Source: Poecilobothrus nobilitatus (lineage: Eukaryota; Arthropoda; Insecta; Diptera; Dolichopodidae). Taken from it: a stretch of 64,000 bases of DNA. The translations under genes were made by a program, and so were the position numbers. A model generated the notes under the pieces. The model saw nothing but the letters and a program-made list of their open reading frames with translations. It was not told the DNA's origin and did not search any database. Of the stretch, positions 47,414-58,854 are shown in pieces. The first letter of the stretch is position 1; each line of letters begins with the position of its first letter. Location of the stretch: assembly GCA_947095535.1 (NCBI GenBank), contig OX352772.1:47077445-47141444 (forward strand), given 5' to 3'.

Positions 47414-50400
47414 ATGGAATACAGATTTAAATTTTTTGGTGGCATTTTAATATTATTGTCAATATTTCAAGTTGGTAATTCGTAAGAAACTATGAAATCT
47501 CTTTTTAAATAAAATTGAATTTAAAAACAAACATTTTTTTTCCCCCATTCTATTAGACAAAACACAAATCCAATATTTAGTAGAGCTGAAAATGGTAAGA
47601 TACAATTTTTTTTTTTTGTTTTGTTTAAATAACAAAAAAAAAATATTTTAATTCATTGTCTTTTTTAGGTACTGCTAATTGCCCAAATTTGACCGAATGG
47701 ACCTCTTTATTTCCAAAGGTATAATACACATTCTAAAATACATACATATGTACATATATTAAAATTTATATCAATTATCTGTAAATATACAAAATAATTT
47801 TCTAAAATTTTAGGAGAGTTTTTATGTCAACTTTCCAATTGAATATGTTGTAATACATCATACAATGGGTCACAGATGTTTTCGATCACAAATATGTAAA
47901 CAAATTGTAAAAAATATTCAAATTTATTCGATGAATGTTTTGTCATTACCAGATATTAAATACAAGTAAGTAAAGGTAAAACAAGAATAATGTTGAAATT
48001 TCGCGAAAGTTGTCACAATTTTTTTTCACCAAACATGTATTTAAATAGATCGGCGGCAGGTTTTTTGTTAGCGGTAAAATAAGATAAATTCTCATTTTTC
48101 CATTGTGAATTTTGTTTTTGACACTAATGGCATTGATTTGAAAGATAATGTAGTCATTAGTGATCAAAAAATATTCAAAAGTCAAAACAATAACAAATGA
48201 AACTTATAAAATTAAAATTAAGAAATGAAGTTTGAAGAAACCACTATTGCTATAATTTAAAGAACATTCATACAATTTTTAAAATTCTCTCCATTTTTAA
48301 TTTTCATATTTATTTTTTCTTTTGATTGTTTTTTGCTATAATTTGTTTTGCCAACGTTTACGTTTCGTTAGTCGCCATCGCTATTAGTCTATTTCATTGT
48401 AGAAATTCGTCAACCGTTGCGGAATTTCGACATGATTCTGGTTTCAATTTATATTAATATTAAAGAAATATTATTTTATATAAATTTTATATAAATTATC
48501 CATATAAATCAGTGTAGTTTATAGTTGATATTCTTACATTACATTTAAGATTAATAAATAATCATTAATGAAATTATGAAGTCGGTAATATAGTTTTTTT
48601 TTAAATGCATTTCTCTGTTCAGGCGTGGCTGTAAATGTCGTAAGGGGGCATAACTCTTACGACGTGTGTGGGATTCGAACCCACACTCCCTCGGTGTTTA
48701 TTCTATACGCTTTTACCCACTAGGTCACCGAGGCCCCTAATGTAGTTTCTTCGTCTACAGTTTAGTAAAAGATAAAAAAAAAAAATAACTCTTATTTGAA
48801 TTTTTTAATCTAAATTTTGACAAGATGTGGATTTCAATTAAAATATCATACATTTTTAGTTAATTTATTCTTAATTAGTTTTATTAAATTTTATTTAATT
48901 TCTTTATTTAATTAGTTATTAATTATTAAATTTTAAATTTTTATATAAGAAATTTAGAAAAAGGTATAATTAATAGTTAAATTTCATATTTCAATAACTT
49001 TAAATACAAGGTGTTTGAAAAGAAAATATCGGAGGTTAAAAGAAAAAGGGAAGGTTAAAACAGGCAAAAATAGGCAAAACATTGTACAGAAGGATTTATT
49101 TCCACCTATTATTAAGATTTTCTGATGTACGATTTAAAGATATTTTTCTTTCTAAAATATTTTTTTCAGTTTTTTATTTAGAACTTTGAAACCATCATAC
49201 CATTATCTGCAGCACTATACATAACATTTTTAAATTTAAAGATTTTAACTTTTTATTTGTGAATTAATATTTACTGTTTTGGTACCTAATAATACCTCGT
49301 CAAAATAAAAAAACAAAATTCATAAAAATTTTTAATTTTGTACTGACTTTAATCGTCATCAGTTAAACAAAATGTAATCCTAAAAGTATGCCATTATTAT
49401 TTTATAAAAAAATTTATTTATAATCTTACTTCTTCTTCACATCCAAAGAAGTATTGAGACAAAGGAAAATTCACTAATTTGTCACCCGTGGTATGAAAAC
49501 GATTTTTATATAGAAAAAACTTTCAGGCTTCATTCCTGCGGAAGCATTTGTTTTCTTAGATAAACATAATTATATTGAAAACACAAACAAAATTCCTCTT
49601 ATATATCACTATAAAAGAAATGCCTCAAATAAAAAAATTCCAAAATAAAATAAGAAAGGCAATAAAGCCACAATTTAAGCTTTTAGGTTAGTTCTTTAGG
49701 TTAGTTAGTTTTAAATAGTTATAAGTTTTATTTTAAAACAAAAATACTAAAGTTGTTTTTTCTCCTTTTCGGCGAATTCGATGAATTGTTTTTTACAACA
49801 CAAAATATACTATAAAAAATTTATTATAATAGTTATATAATAATTTTAAATCAAGTATAAATAAGAGTTTCTTTTATTAATATAGTTATCACAAATTTAA
49901 ATGAGAGAGTTACTATTGTAGCCATGTACATTAAAATGTTATAATATTGGAATATTCTTTAGCTTTATTTAGGATAAGTAATGAATGTATCAAAACAGGT
50001 AATAAATAAAACATTGAAAAAAAAAACTTCTTAGTGCGGAGCCTCTGATATGGTTCTAGTGGTTAAGCACGTTAAGCACGTTTATTAACCAAAGGAGTGT
50101 AGATTCAAATCCTACACAGGTAGCACATTTTTTGTTTTTGATTAGAAGTAAAATTTTCTGAAAAAGTAGTATTTCTTAACAAATCCTTCTTGCAACCAAA
50201 TATATAATGTTGGTAGATAGAAAGGGTATGCCTTCTAATCAATAGGGTCTAATACGAAATCTCGGTTTTCAAAATTTCGTTTTTACAAAATCTTGTTTTA
50301 CAAAATCTCGTTTTACAAAATATCGTATTACATAATCTAGTTTTTACAAAATCTCGTTTGTAAAACAAAATAAACACAAAAAAAACGAGATTTTGTAAAA

Positions 50401-51845
50401 ACAAAACAAAAATATTAATTTTTAAATAATAAACTTTTAAAAATTTAACTACTAAATCAACTGTCTTAAAACATCTGAGTTACGGCTCTTTTAATTTTCT
50501 CATTAAATATTGAAACCAGCATTCTTATATGAATTTTATTATTGTGTCCAATTGTGGATTTCAAGGATTTAGGTTTAAAGGGTAATTTCTTTTTTTTCAG
50601 TTTGAACAAAAAACTCCAACAATATAATAAAAAAAAACTTTTATAGAAAATATGAGAAATAAGACGACGGGGTGTTCTTTTCCATTAAATGTGAAATAAA
50701 GCCCCGAAAGTTTCATTTTACATTTAATGAGAAATAATATCCGGGGCTGTTATTTCTCATTGTGATTGAGAAATAACGTCCTGGGAGTTTTTTTGCATTT
50801 AATGAGAAATAATGCCCCGGGGGTACAAATAATGCCTTATTGCGCAGGGTCTTAATACATTGCACCGAAATTTTATATATTGTTAAAAAAAATACATATA
50901 TTTAATATTCCTCCCGCTTCTCCACAAATTACTTTTTAATTTTGCCGATGTTAATAATAAAAATAGGAAACCTAAAATTTAATGTTTTATTTTAACTTTA
51001 CTAAAAACAAGATTTACCGAGATTTAAAAAAAAAAACGAGATTTTGTAAAAGCGAGACTTTGTAAAACGAGATTTTGTAAAGACGAAATTTTGAAAAAAC
51101 GCGATTTTGTAGAACAAGATTTTGAAAACTGAGATTTCATATCGCATTAAGTTCACTACTTTGTTTATGGTAGTTATTTTAGCTTGATGGTCCGGCAGGC
51201 GGAAAGCTAAATTAAAGTCCTATGGTCTAGCTAGGGTAAAATCCTCTCACCGACTTTATTATGTGATTTGTATTAAAATATTAATACAAAATAAATAAAT
51301 TACTTCCTAATATTTTTTTTACAATAGGCTTTATTAAATTTGTTTTAATTTATTTAAATAAAATCTGGGTTATATTATATTAAAAGTTTTTTAAATTTAA
51401 AGTAACAGGTTAAATTACTTTTTCTTCTTTTCTTTCAAGTTTTCTTATAGGTGAAGATACAAATATATATCAAGGAACAGGTTGGTTTCGAAAAGGATTT
51501 CATACATCAAATGAAATCGATTCTAAATCTATATCAATAGCATTTATTGGTGATTTTTCTGGTAAAATAATTAAATAAATTATAATAATAGAAACATTTA
51601 CTAATTACAAATACAACAAATTATAATTTTAACTTTAAATTATAGAAGAGTTTCCAGAATATGAAGCAATAAATAGACTTACTGATTTATTAAATTGTGG
51701 AAAAGCAGAAAATTATTTTAAAAAGAATTTTAAAATTGTAGCTGCATTTCAAGTTGAAAAATCGACCAATAGTCCAGGTCGATTAATTTTCGAAGAATTG
51801 AAAAAATTCGAAAATTTTGTTAATAATGAAAATGATACAATGTAA
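47414..51845 (+). CDS. Secreted PGRP-SA-like peptidoglycan recognition protein, catalytic residues lost
   Basis: Exons: 47414-47481, 47557-47594, 47669-47718, 47814-47965, 51440-51561, 51646-51845; 630 nt, 209 residues. All phases agree; the acceptor at 51439 (TTTCAAG) is chosen because it restores KYNFLIGED. Residues 1-23 form a signal peptide (FGGILILLSIFQVGNS). The PGRP domain follows: C40 and C161 (conserved pair), YVVIHHT 63-69, C74-C80 (C-x5-C disulfide), YNFLIGEDTNIYQGTGW 102-118, SISIAFIGDF 133-142 and SPGRLIF 186-192. Amidase PGRPs need a second zinc His in the 'GHR' block and a Cys before PG. Here the block reads VAAFQVEKSTNSPG, so both are missing, as in PGRP-SA. Known PGRP-SA senses Gram-positive peptidoglycan for Toll signalling; that role is inferred. 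The 3.5 kb intron 5 carries a SINE, a tRNA-like piece and a foldback element. Confidence 0.92.
48586..48748 (-). mobile_element. tRNA-derived SINE with internal deletion and target duplication
   Basis: Body 48597-48737. Minus strand: GGGGCCTCGGTGACCTAGTG, box B GTGGGTTCGAATCCCACACA, then the CAGCCACGCCTGAACAG block followed directly by GAGAAATGCATTT; the ~40-nt segment with the CCACATTTATGTGG hairpin is deleted. TAATATAGTTT (48586) and TAATGTAGTTT (48738) are a target duplication with one mismatch. It sits in PGRP intron 5. Confidence 0.88.
50041..50126 (+). other. tRNA-like sequence (pseudo-tRNA or SINE head)
   Basis: TATGGTTCTAGTGGTTAAGC is a good box A and GATTCAAATCC a box B, 50 nt later. 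A T-arm-like stem GTGTAG/CTACAC is present. The anticodon arm cannot be folded well because of a duplicated GTTAAGCACG. A working tRNA is unlikely. It resembles a tRNA-Glu or tRNA-His derivative. Confidence 0.4.
50249..51151. mobile_element. Foldback element with TTTTACAAAATCTCG arms
   Basis: The left arm (50249-50372) has about eight units of ~15 nt such as TTTTACAAAATCTCG. The right arm (51002-51151) has the reverse complement, CGAGATTTTGTAAAA. The ends CTAATACGAAATCTCGGTTT and, reversed, CTTAATGCGATATGAAATCT are inverted. The centre (50660-50850) has another set of repeats, CATTTAATGAGAAATAATG and CCCCGG. No coding. Confidence 0.8.
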
Positions 51846-51937
51846 ATTTAAAAATAATAAAAATAAAAACAAATTTATGTAATTTTTAAGCATTTTTTTT
51901 TTGTTCTTTTTTTCGCTTTTTTTTTTTTTTTTTTATA

Positions 51938-51943
51938 AATAAA
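51938..51943 (+). terminator. PGRP polyadenylation signal
   Basis: AATAAA 93 nt after the stop; others lie at 51856 and 51862. The Tret1 stop codon on the opposite strand is at 52056, so the two 3' UTRs probably overlap. Confidence 0.4.
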
Positions 51944-52055
51944 ACCGTTTTTTTTTTTAACTTATATATTAATTAACAGTTAAAAAGTAAAAATATTTAC
52001 AAAATTTATAAAAGAAAAAGAATATAGAAACAGAAAATTAATGATATTTTGTTTC

Positions 52056-55000
52056 TTATAAATTAAAAGCAAGAGGTTTCATATTTGCAACAGATGACAT
52101 TCTTCTTACTCGTCCAGCCATTTTATTTTCAATATCTTCTAATGATTTTCCTTGTGTTTCTGGCACATAATTTATAATAAAGAATAAACCTAATACACAT
52201 ATTGTTCCAAATAACCAAAAAGCACCATAAGATCCCATTAAATCTAAAACAAATAATGAAATATTAAAATTTTGTATAGTTTTAAGTCATACTATATGTA
52301 AAAAAAAAAAACTACCATTTAAATCTTGGAATGTTTTTGTCACTAAAAATGTACATGCCCAATTGAATGCTGTTGCAACACTTGCTGCAGAACCTCGTAT
52401 TTTACCTGGTAAAATTTCACCCATCATTAACCATGGAATTGGTCCAAATCCTAATGAAAATCCTAAAACAAATATCACAAAACTTGCTAATGGTAACCAA
52501 CCAAAACTTGATAAATCCATATTCAATTCTTTACAATAAAAATATCCCCCTAATATAAATAATGTGATAATCATTGCAATATCAGATATATACAATAACA
52601 CCTAAAAAAAAAAAAAAAACAAATAATTCTTTTAAATTTAAATATTAATAATAAAATTTTAAAATAAAATTTTACCTTACGCCCCAATCTATCAATGAAA
52701 ATTGTTGCAATAAATGTTGCAATAAAATTTACACAACCAATAATTATTGTACATAAATTTTCATCTATTGATGAACCAGCATCTTTAAATATTTGTACAG
52801 TATAAAATATTACAGCATTAATTCCACTTAATTGTTGAAAGAACATTAAACCCAATGATATTGATAATGGTTTTAAATTTTGTTTTTTTAATAATTGTAT
52901 ACAACCATTTGATGTTGAATCTTTTTCAGCATCATCATTTGATCTTATTATACATTTTAATTCTGATTCAATATCACTTTTTTTATTTCTTAACCATTGT
53001 AATGCTTTTCTTGCTTGTTCTTCTTTTCCCTGACCAATATACCATCTTGGTGTTTCTGGTATTAAAAACATTAATAATAAAAATGGTACTGGTAGTACAC
53101 CACCCATAAATGCCAAATATGACCAATTTAAATATGTTCCAGAAATAAAACATAATAATATTCCAATATTACCAAATGCAGTTGGTAAAAGACCTAAAGT
53201 TCCACGTACTTCTGGTTGAACTGTTTCACCTAAATAAACTGGTAATGAAAGTGATGCAATACCAACACAAAAACCAGCTAAAATACGACCAGAAAATATC
53301 ATATAAACATTTATTGCACAACCAATAAGCATCCATGATATTATAAATGGTATTGCAGTTCCTAATATTGTTGTTTTACGACCAAAATATTCAATTAATG
53401 GACCACCAGCTATTCCACCAACTAAACCAGCTAATGGCATTAAACCACCAATCCATGAGGCCTAAAAATATGTAAAATGAAAATAAAACTTTTTAGTTTT
53501 TTTAATGAAATTTTTTTAATAGTAATAGTAATTTGGTTTAACTGGTTTTAAGTAAAACTACTCAAGTTTATTGAATTCTATTAAATTATTATTGTGACAG
53601 GTTATTTTTATTTCGAAACTCTATACAAAAACAGCATTTGACTTTTATAGATTTAATACAGCATACAGATTCTTTTATATAATCTTTATTTAGTTTATTA
53701 TCCGTATTTTCTTTAAACCTGAATATTGCAAAAATTAAACTTGACATTACGTTTGTGAAACCTTAAAGGGGACGAGATAGATATCAAAAAGTTTACATAT
53801 ATTATTTATTAATTCAGCCACGAAAAGATAACTCAAAAAATAAAGGAGGTAGGATTCTAAAATGTTTACCTTTCACCTTTTCAAAATTGCCAATATCGCT
53901 ATTTAATTTTAAAAAGTTCGACCGGCGTCTTCGAGTAGCCGCCGGACAATTTCTTTATTTATATTAAAAGAAATTAATCAGTATTTATTAAAGCTAGGTA
54001 TCTAGAATTTTCGAAAAAAAAAATGATTAAGTTTCATATCATTTTATAACTTCTATGAAGTTTAGTTGTTCTAGAGCAACAGCTTCAGCTAGCTTAGCAA
54101 TAAATTAAGTCAGATACCTTAAATTTTTCTTAAATTAAATTTATATGTAAATATACTAACCTCTTGTGTTGTTACTTCAAAGTCTGTTATATTACGATCA
54201 GATAATGAAACTAAAGCTGGTGATGTGTAAGCTGACGCAAATCCAACAACCAAAGAGCCTAAAGATACTGAGAGTGCTGCTAATACCTATAAAAATAAAT
54301 ATTTGTAATATTTAATATATAAAAATCTTTAAAATTTATTAAAAATAATGACGTATTAAAAATTATAAGTGCATAAAATTAAAAAAAAAAACTTATTTTT
54401 CATTTTTATTAATGCATTTTTCAAGTTCAAAAATAATAATCTAATAAATAAAGTAATTAAGATTAGTAATTAATAAATAAAAAAAATTATACCGCAAAAA
54501 AATGAAAAAAAAAAATAGAAAAAGTACCAAATAAGAATAACGATGAAAAATATTTTTAAATTTTCTAATCATCTTCATTTCACGTGACAATAATTTTCTA
54601 AATGAAAATTTCATAAACCTCATGGTTTAAAGTTAAAGATTGCAATTCAGTTAATTATAAAATTTATTGTATTTTATTTTTCTTTATCAACTTATTTTAA
54701 AAAAATTTTATTATGCATATATACATATATTTGTTTTAGTCACTAGAAATTTTTCATTATAAAATATTATGCAATTTGATCTCTTATATAAAATTCAAAA
54801 GTTATATTTTGAAAATCATAAATTGTTACAAGTTATTCTATTCTATATAATACAAATTTTACTTGCTGCGTATTCCGGTTTTTCTTTTTACTACTAATGA
54901 AAATTAAAATAAAAATTTTTTTGTCATCAAATTTATGAAAATTTTTGTATTTTTAATGATGAAGGATTATAGTAATAATCACAATAGATGCGTAATTCAC

Positions 55001-58000
55001 TTTCAAAGCATAGAAAAACCTATTGAACTAGGGTAAGTTGGTTGATTGCTAAACAAATCAGGCGTAGGAAATGGAAGTGGATAGGCAACAAGCTTAGAAA
55101 GACAAATGAAAGTATAACACATATGGCGTTAGAGTAGAACCCTCAAGGTACTAGAAGACGCGGCCGTCCTAACTACGTCACATGGCTCAGAACAATCCAT
55201 CAAGAAATGGCTATATGTAGCATCTCCTGGGATGACATTAATATATCAGCGCGAAATCGCGTGATATGGAGATGTCATGTGAAAGTCCTATGCTCCCAAG
55301 AGGAGTAAGGAAAAATAAAAAGTTGGTTGAGATGGTGTTAAAGTTTTCTAAATTTACACAATAATGATGCCACTCTGACGGAAGAAGCCTCTCAGATCCA
55401 TTTCAGAAAGCACACCTACCTAAGTCTTGGAAAAAGAAACTAGAGAGAATTTTCAATGTATACCTATAATCATCTAGCGCATGTCTACCGATAAAGTAAT
55501 GACCCGTAATAACAACAACAAATTGTCTTATTTAAGGTCTAGAGAAACAAAGTAAATAAAAGTAAATAAATACATTTGGATCATTTTAAACTCAAATCTC
55601 ACCATATGGTTTTCGTTGTATTACAAATTGTACATTTAAGCCGCCTCTCTTTAGCCAACTTAAGGAAATTCTTCTTAATATTCAATTTGAGGATTTGTTT
55701 CGCGTAAGTGGACAGGTATACCTATTTTCAACTTTTAGCTTAAGCTTTGATCTGTGCTTTGCTCTAGCTCATCAGCTGACTTATTTCCTATAATATTCTC
55801 ATACCTTAAGACGTAACTCAAGTTTATAGTATTTTGTACTTTGAGTATTTTCAATACTTCTCGAAAGCCCTCTACCAACCTTAGTAACTATTTCTATTGC
55901 TATATTCTAATCGATTTTTTAAACGTATTATAGAATTTACAGATCTATGCTCAAAAGATTACTGAAGTCAATTCGTAAAAAAAGTTTTGATATTTCAGTG
56001 TAATATTAATTTACGTTTCTTTTGGAAGTCATTTACTTGTAGCATGTTTTTAAAACAACGACAATCGAAAATAGAACCTTTTAAGGACTTACTTACAAAA
56101 TGTATCCTTTTTTTATGGAATTATATGAGATTATTGAAATTATTATAAAACATTTAATTCAAATATTATTCAATGTAAAAAAAAATTTTAACAAAATAAA
56201 TCATAAATAATAGGAGGCAAAAAAAAACATATTTCCAAATACTACAAGGTTACTATATAAGTATGGTTTCATTGTCGTAATTTTAATCATAATAATTAAG
56301 TAGAGCTTCATTGTAAAAGATATATTGTCCTATATACTATGTATATATTTTTTTATTTCTACGTGCAGCGATACCCAAATGACTTTAAACCCTCTTTTTT
56401 TTTTTTATGTTTCACTAAAATTTAAAAATTGATAATTTTTTTTTTTTTTTCTTAAAGATAATCAATTTGTAAAACTTCCAAAAATAAGTGTGCTAAACCT
56501 TTTATGAATTTTAAAACGGTGATCGAATTTTATTTGCCTTATCAATTCTACAAAAAGTAGAACACAAAAATCACAAAAAAAAAAAGAAGACAAATCAAAA
56601 AAAAATCACCGCTTTTATTTTTGATTGATCGTAAGATCGCCATTATTTAGACTTTGAAAAAGATTATTGAGTTAGTTAGTAAAAACAAGTTTACAAAACA
56701 AATGATTCATATTATATACCCTTATAATTATTTAAAATATCATATTTTCGAATTAAATTTGTCTAGAAAATTCTAGTAAATCTAAATCTAAATTTTAAAT
56801 GTAAAATGTTTTGTTTGAAAGTTAAAAAAAAAAAAATAGAAAAATATTTTCAATTTCCTGTCTGTATCCGGAACATATATAGTTAGTAAAAAATTCAACT
56901 TCGAAATTTTAATGAGTTGAGAGGAGTTTTTCATATTGTATAATAATTTCAAAAGAGCGATCCACACATGTTGTAAGAGTTATTCTCCCCCTTACAACAT
57001 TTACAGCCACGCCTGAACAGGAAAGACTGTGTAATTTCCTGTCCACATTTATGTGGAAGAGAAATGCATTAAAAAAAAAAAAAAGAGCGATAACTAAAAA
57101 ATGTATTAACAGTTCTTAAGTTAAGGAAAATTAAGTTTTACTTCTTTGAAATTTTACAATTTCTAAAATTAGATAAAAATTTTATTTGTCTTAAAATCAC
57201 AAATTTTCAAAATACAGCGTATGGAAAATACCAAGTTTCCTCTATTATTTTTTGTATTTTACTTTATTTTTCCCATATAACAGTAAATTTAGTTATCAAA
57301 ATGAAAATTGCGAAGAATGTAATCAGGGAATCTCGCTGGAATTGTTCAGAGATTTTATAAACAGATAAACAAACAGATTATTAGAAATTAGAAGTTCCTT
57401 TTATGTACAGTTAAAAATATTTTAACTTTAAACCCTTATAATCTCAGCCTGGGAAACTTTAGAGAAATTTTTGGTTAAAAGAGCGGCTTTAATAAGCTTT
57501 AAAATCGTATATACTTAGTTTTTTTCTGTCTTATTTGGTTCCAAGTTTATCGAAATAAAATTAAATTATGGTTGCAAAATAGTTAAGACCTCATAACTTC
57601 TAAAATAGCCCTCCCCCTTCAATACAATTTTTTGTTTGTCTCAACATCCACGATCTGTATGATCACCTATTTCAAGGAAGATCATTGAATCGGAAACATC
57701 CTGTATATTAGTAATAAAAAATAAATAAAAACATAAATATTTCTTGTATAAGATAATAGATGGCGCACAAATATAATATTTGTACTTTATTTACATGAAT
57801 ATTAAATATATTTAAATATATGTATGTATTTGAATTTTTAATATGTTTATTAAAAAGTATTAGTTTTTTTTTGTTAAAGCTATATAATACTTAATATTAT
57901 GTTATAATATACATAGTATATAATATAATATAAAGTATATAATATATATAAAATAAAAATACCTGTGAAAATGTGGTTTTTGCTTTTGGCTCTTCAACTG

Positions 58001-58046
58001 GTACACTAAATGACACATGAGTGTCAGCACGCATTAAAATTTTCAT
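52056..58046 (-). CDS. Tret1: Facilitated trehalose transporter Tret1
   Basis: Five exons on the minus strand: 58046-57963, 54286-54161, 53461-52676, 52601-52316, 52243-52056; 1470 nt, 489 residues, the size of the known short insect isoform. The start [20 protein letters not shown] and end [17 protein letters not shown] are hallmark Tret1 sequences. It is a 12-helix MFS sugar transporter: EYFGRKTT after helix 2, [49 protein letters not shown] in helix 7, [26 protein letters not shown] in helix 10 and [12 protein letters not shown] after helix 12. In insects it moves trehalose down its gradient between fat body, haemolymph and consuming tissues. No longer N-terminal isoform is visible. The first long intron (54287-57962) holds LINE and SINE copies. 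Nothing is broken. Confidence 0.96.
53760..53960 (-). repeat. DINE-like relic in Tret1 intron 2
   Basis: On the minus strand, CCTCCTTTATTTTTTGAGTT and TATCTATCTCGTCCCCTTTA match the right part of the copy at 15961-16866 (GCTCCTTTATTTTTTGAATT and ATCTAACTCCTTTAAGGGG). The GGACGG tract is lost. A small CCGGCG/CGCCGG inverted pair lies near 53925. Confidence 0.5.
55045..55308 (+). pseudogene. LINE ORF2 C-terminal relic
   Basis: A single frame gives [26 protein letters not shown], an in-frame [22 protein letters not shown], then [20 protein letters not shown] and VLCSQEE before a stop at 55306. This is the conserved tail 'WKWIGH-LR...A--WNPQG-R-RGRP--TW-R...A-DR--WR--V--LCS' of many LINE ORF2 proteins; the TAG replaces the expected Trp. 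A TAATAACAACAACAA stretch at about 55507 may be the 3' tail. Confidence 0.75.
56951..57091 (+). mobile_element. 5'-truncated SINE with 11-bp target duplication
   Basis: Body 56962-57084: it starts inside box B's end (CCACACATGTTGTAAGAG), keeps the CTTACAACATTTACAGCCAC block, TTTCCTGTCCACATTTATGT and a poly(A) of 14. AAAAGAGCGAT is found at 56951-56961 and 57081-57091, so the copy was inserted already truncated. It lacks internal promoter box A. Confidence 0.9.
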
Positions 58047-58854
58047 TTTTAATTTATTTATTTATTAATTATTTTAATTTCTTAATAATATTTTATTTTA
58101 TATATTAACACTTTTTATCACTTAACTTTATTTTGTTATTAATTTTTATTTGTTTTTTTATTGTTTTTTTTTTTTTTTGTAAATTAAATTATTAAATAAA
58201 TTCCGGAAAATTTAAGAAATCAAAATTAAATATTTATTTAAATTAAAAAAAACCAAAAATTAAAATAATATTTAATTAAAAACAACAACTATATATAGTT
58301 CTTATAAATTTTATATAAAATAAATTAATTATAATCAAATTGAGGAGTTTAATAAACTTTCAAAATAGATACATATATTGGAGTATATGTGAATTAAGCC
58401 GAAATGAATTTAATGAATGAAATTTTTTTTATAATTAAATTAAAGAATTAAAACTATAATTATTTTTCTGTTTGATATCAAATTTGTAACATTTTATTTT
58501 GAGCATTAATATTGTGACCTTCTATTAACCTTCAAATAGATTTAAATTATAATAAACTAAAGTTTCATTGGCCCAGAATAGACTGCACAATGTTGGAACA
58601 GTACAATTGAACTCTTATATCGTGTAACTGTATAATTAAAAAAAAAACTACCTTTACAGTGTAAATTTAAACATGGTATACAGGAAACTGTCAGTTTAAT
58701 ATATTAAAAATTATATTCAGTATTGAAAATTTAATATTTCTATCATATTAAATAAAATTGGCATTATTTTCTCAATTTAACAGCTGAATTACTATTTCAA
58801 CATGTTCAGAGCAACTTTAAGTTATTATATGTCCAAAAAATAAAAATTCCATAT

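Larger units (their letters stand above)
54287..57962. other. Tret1 intron 1 (3.7 kb)
   Basis: Separates the short first coding exon from the helix-1 exon. It contains the LINE relic at 55045-55308 and the 5'-truncated SINE at 56951-57091. The rest is AT-rich with nothing recognised. Confidence 0.7.

Noticed and set aside
52367..53109. Plus-strand open frames opposite Tret1
   Set aside because: Antisense shadows of the Tret1 exons.
28842..57768. Inverted 19-nt match (GTGCGCCATCTTTTATCTT at 28842, reversed at 57750)
   Set aside because: 18 of 19 match, but similarity fades beyond; it may be a piece of a repeat, and there is too little to call a feature.
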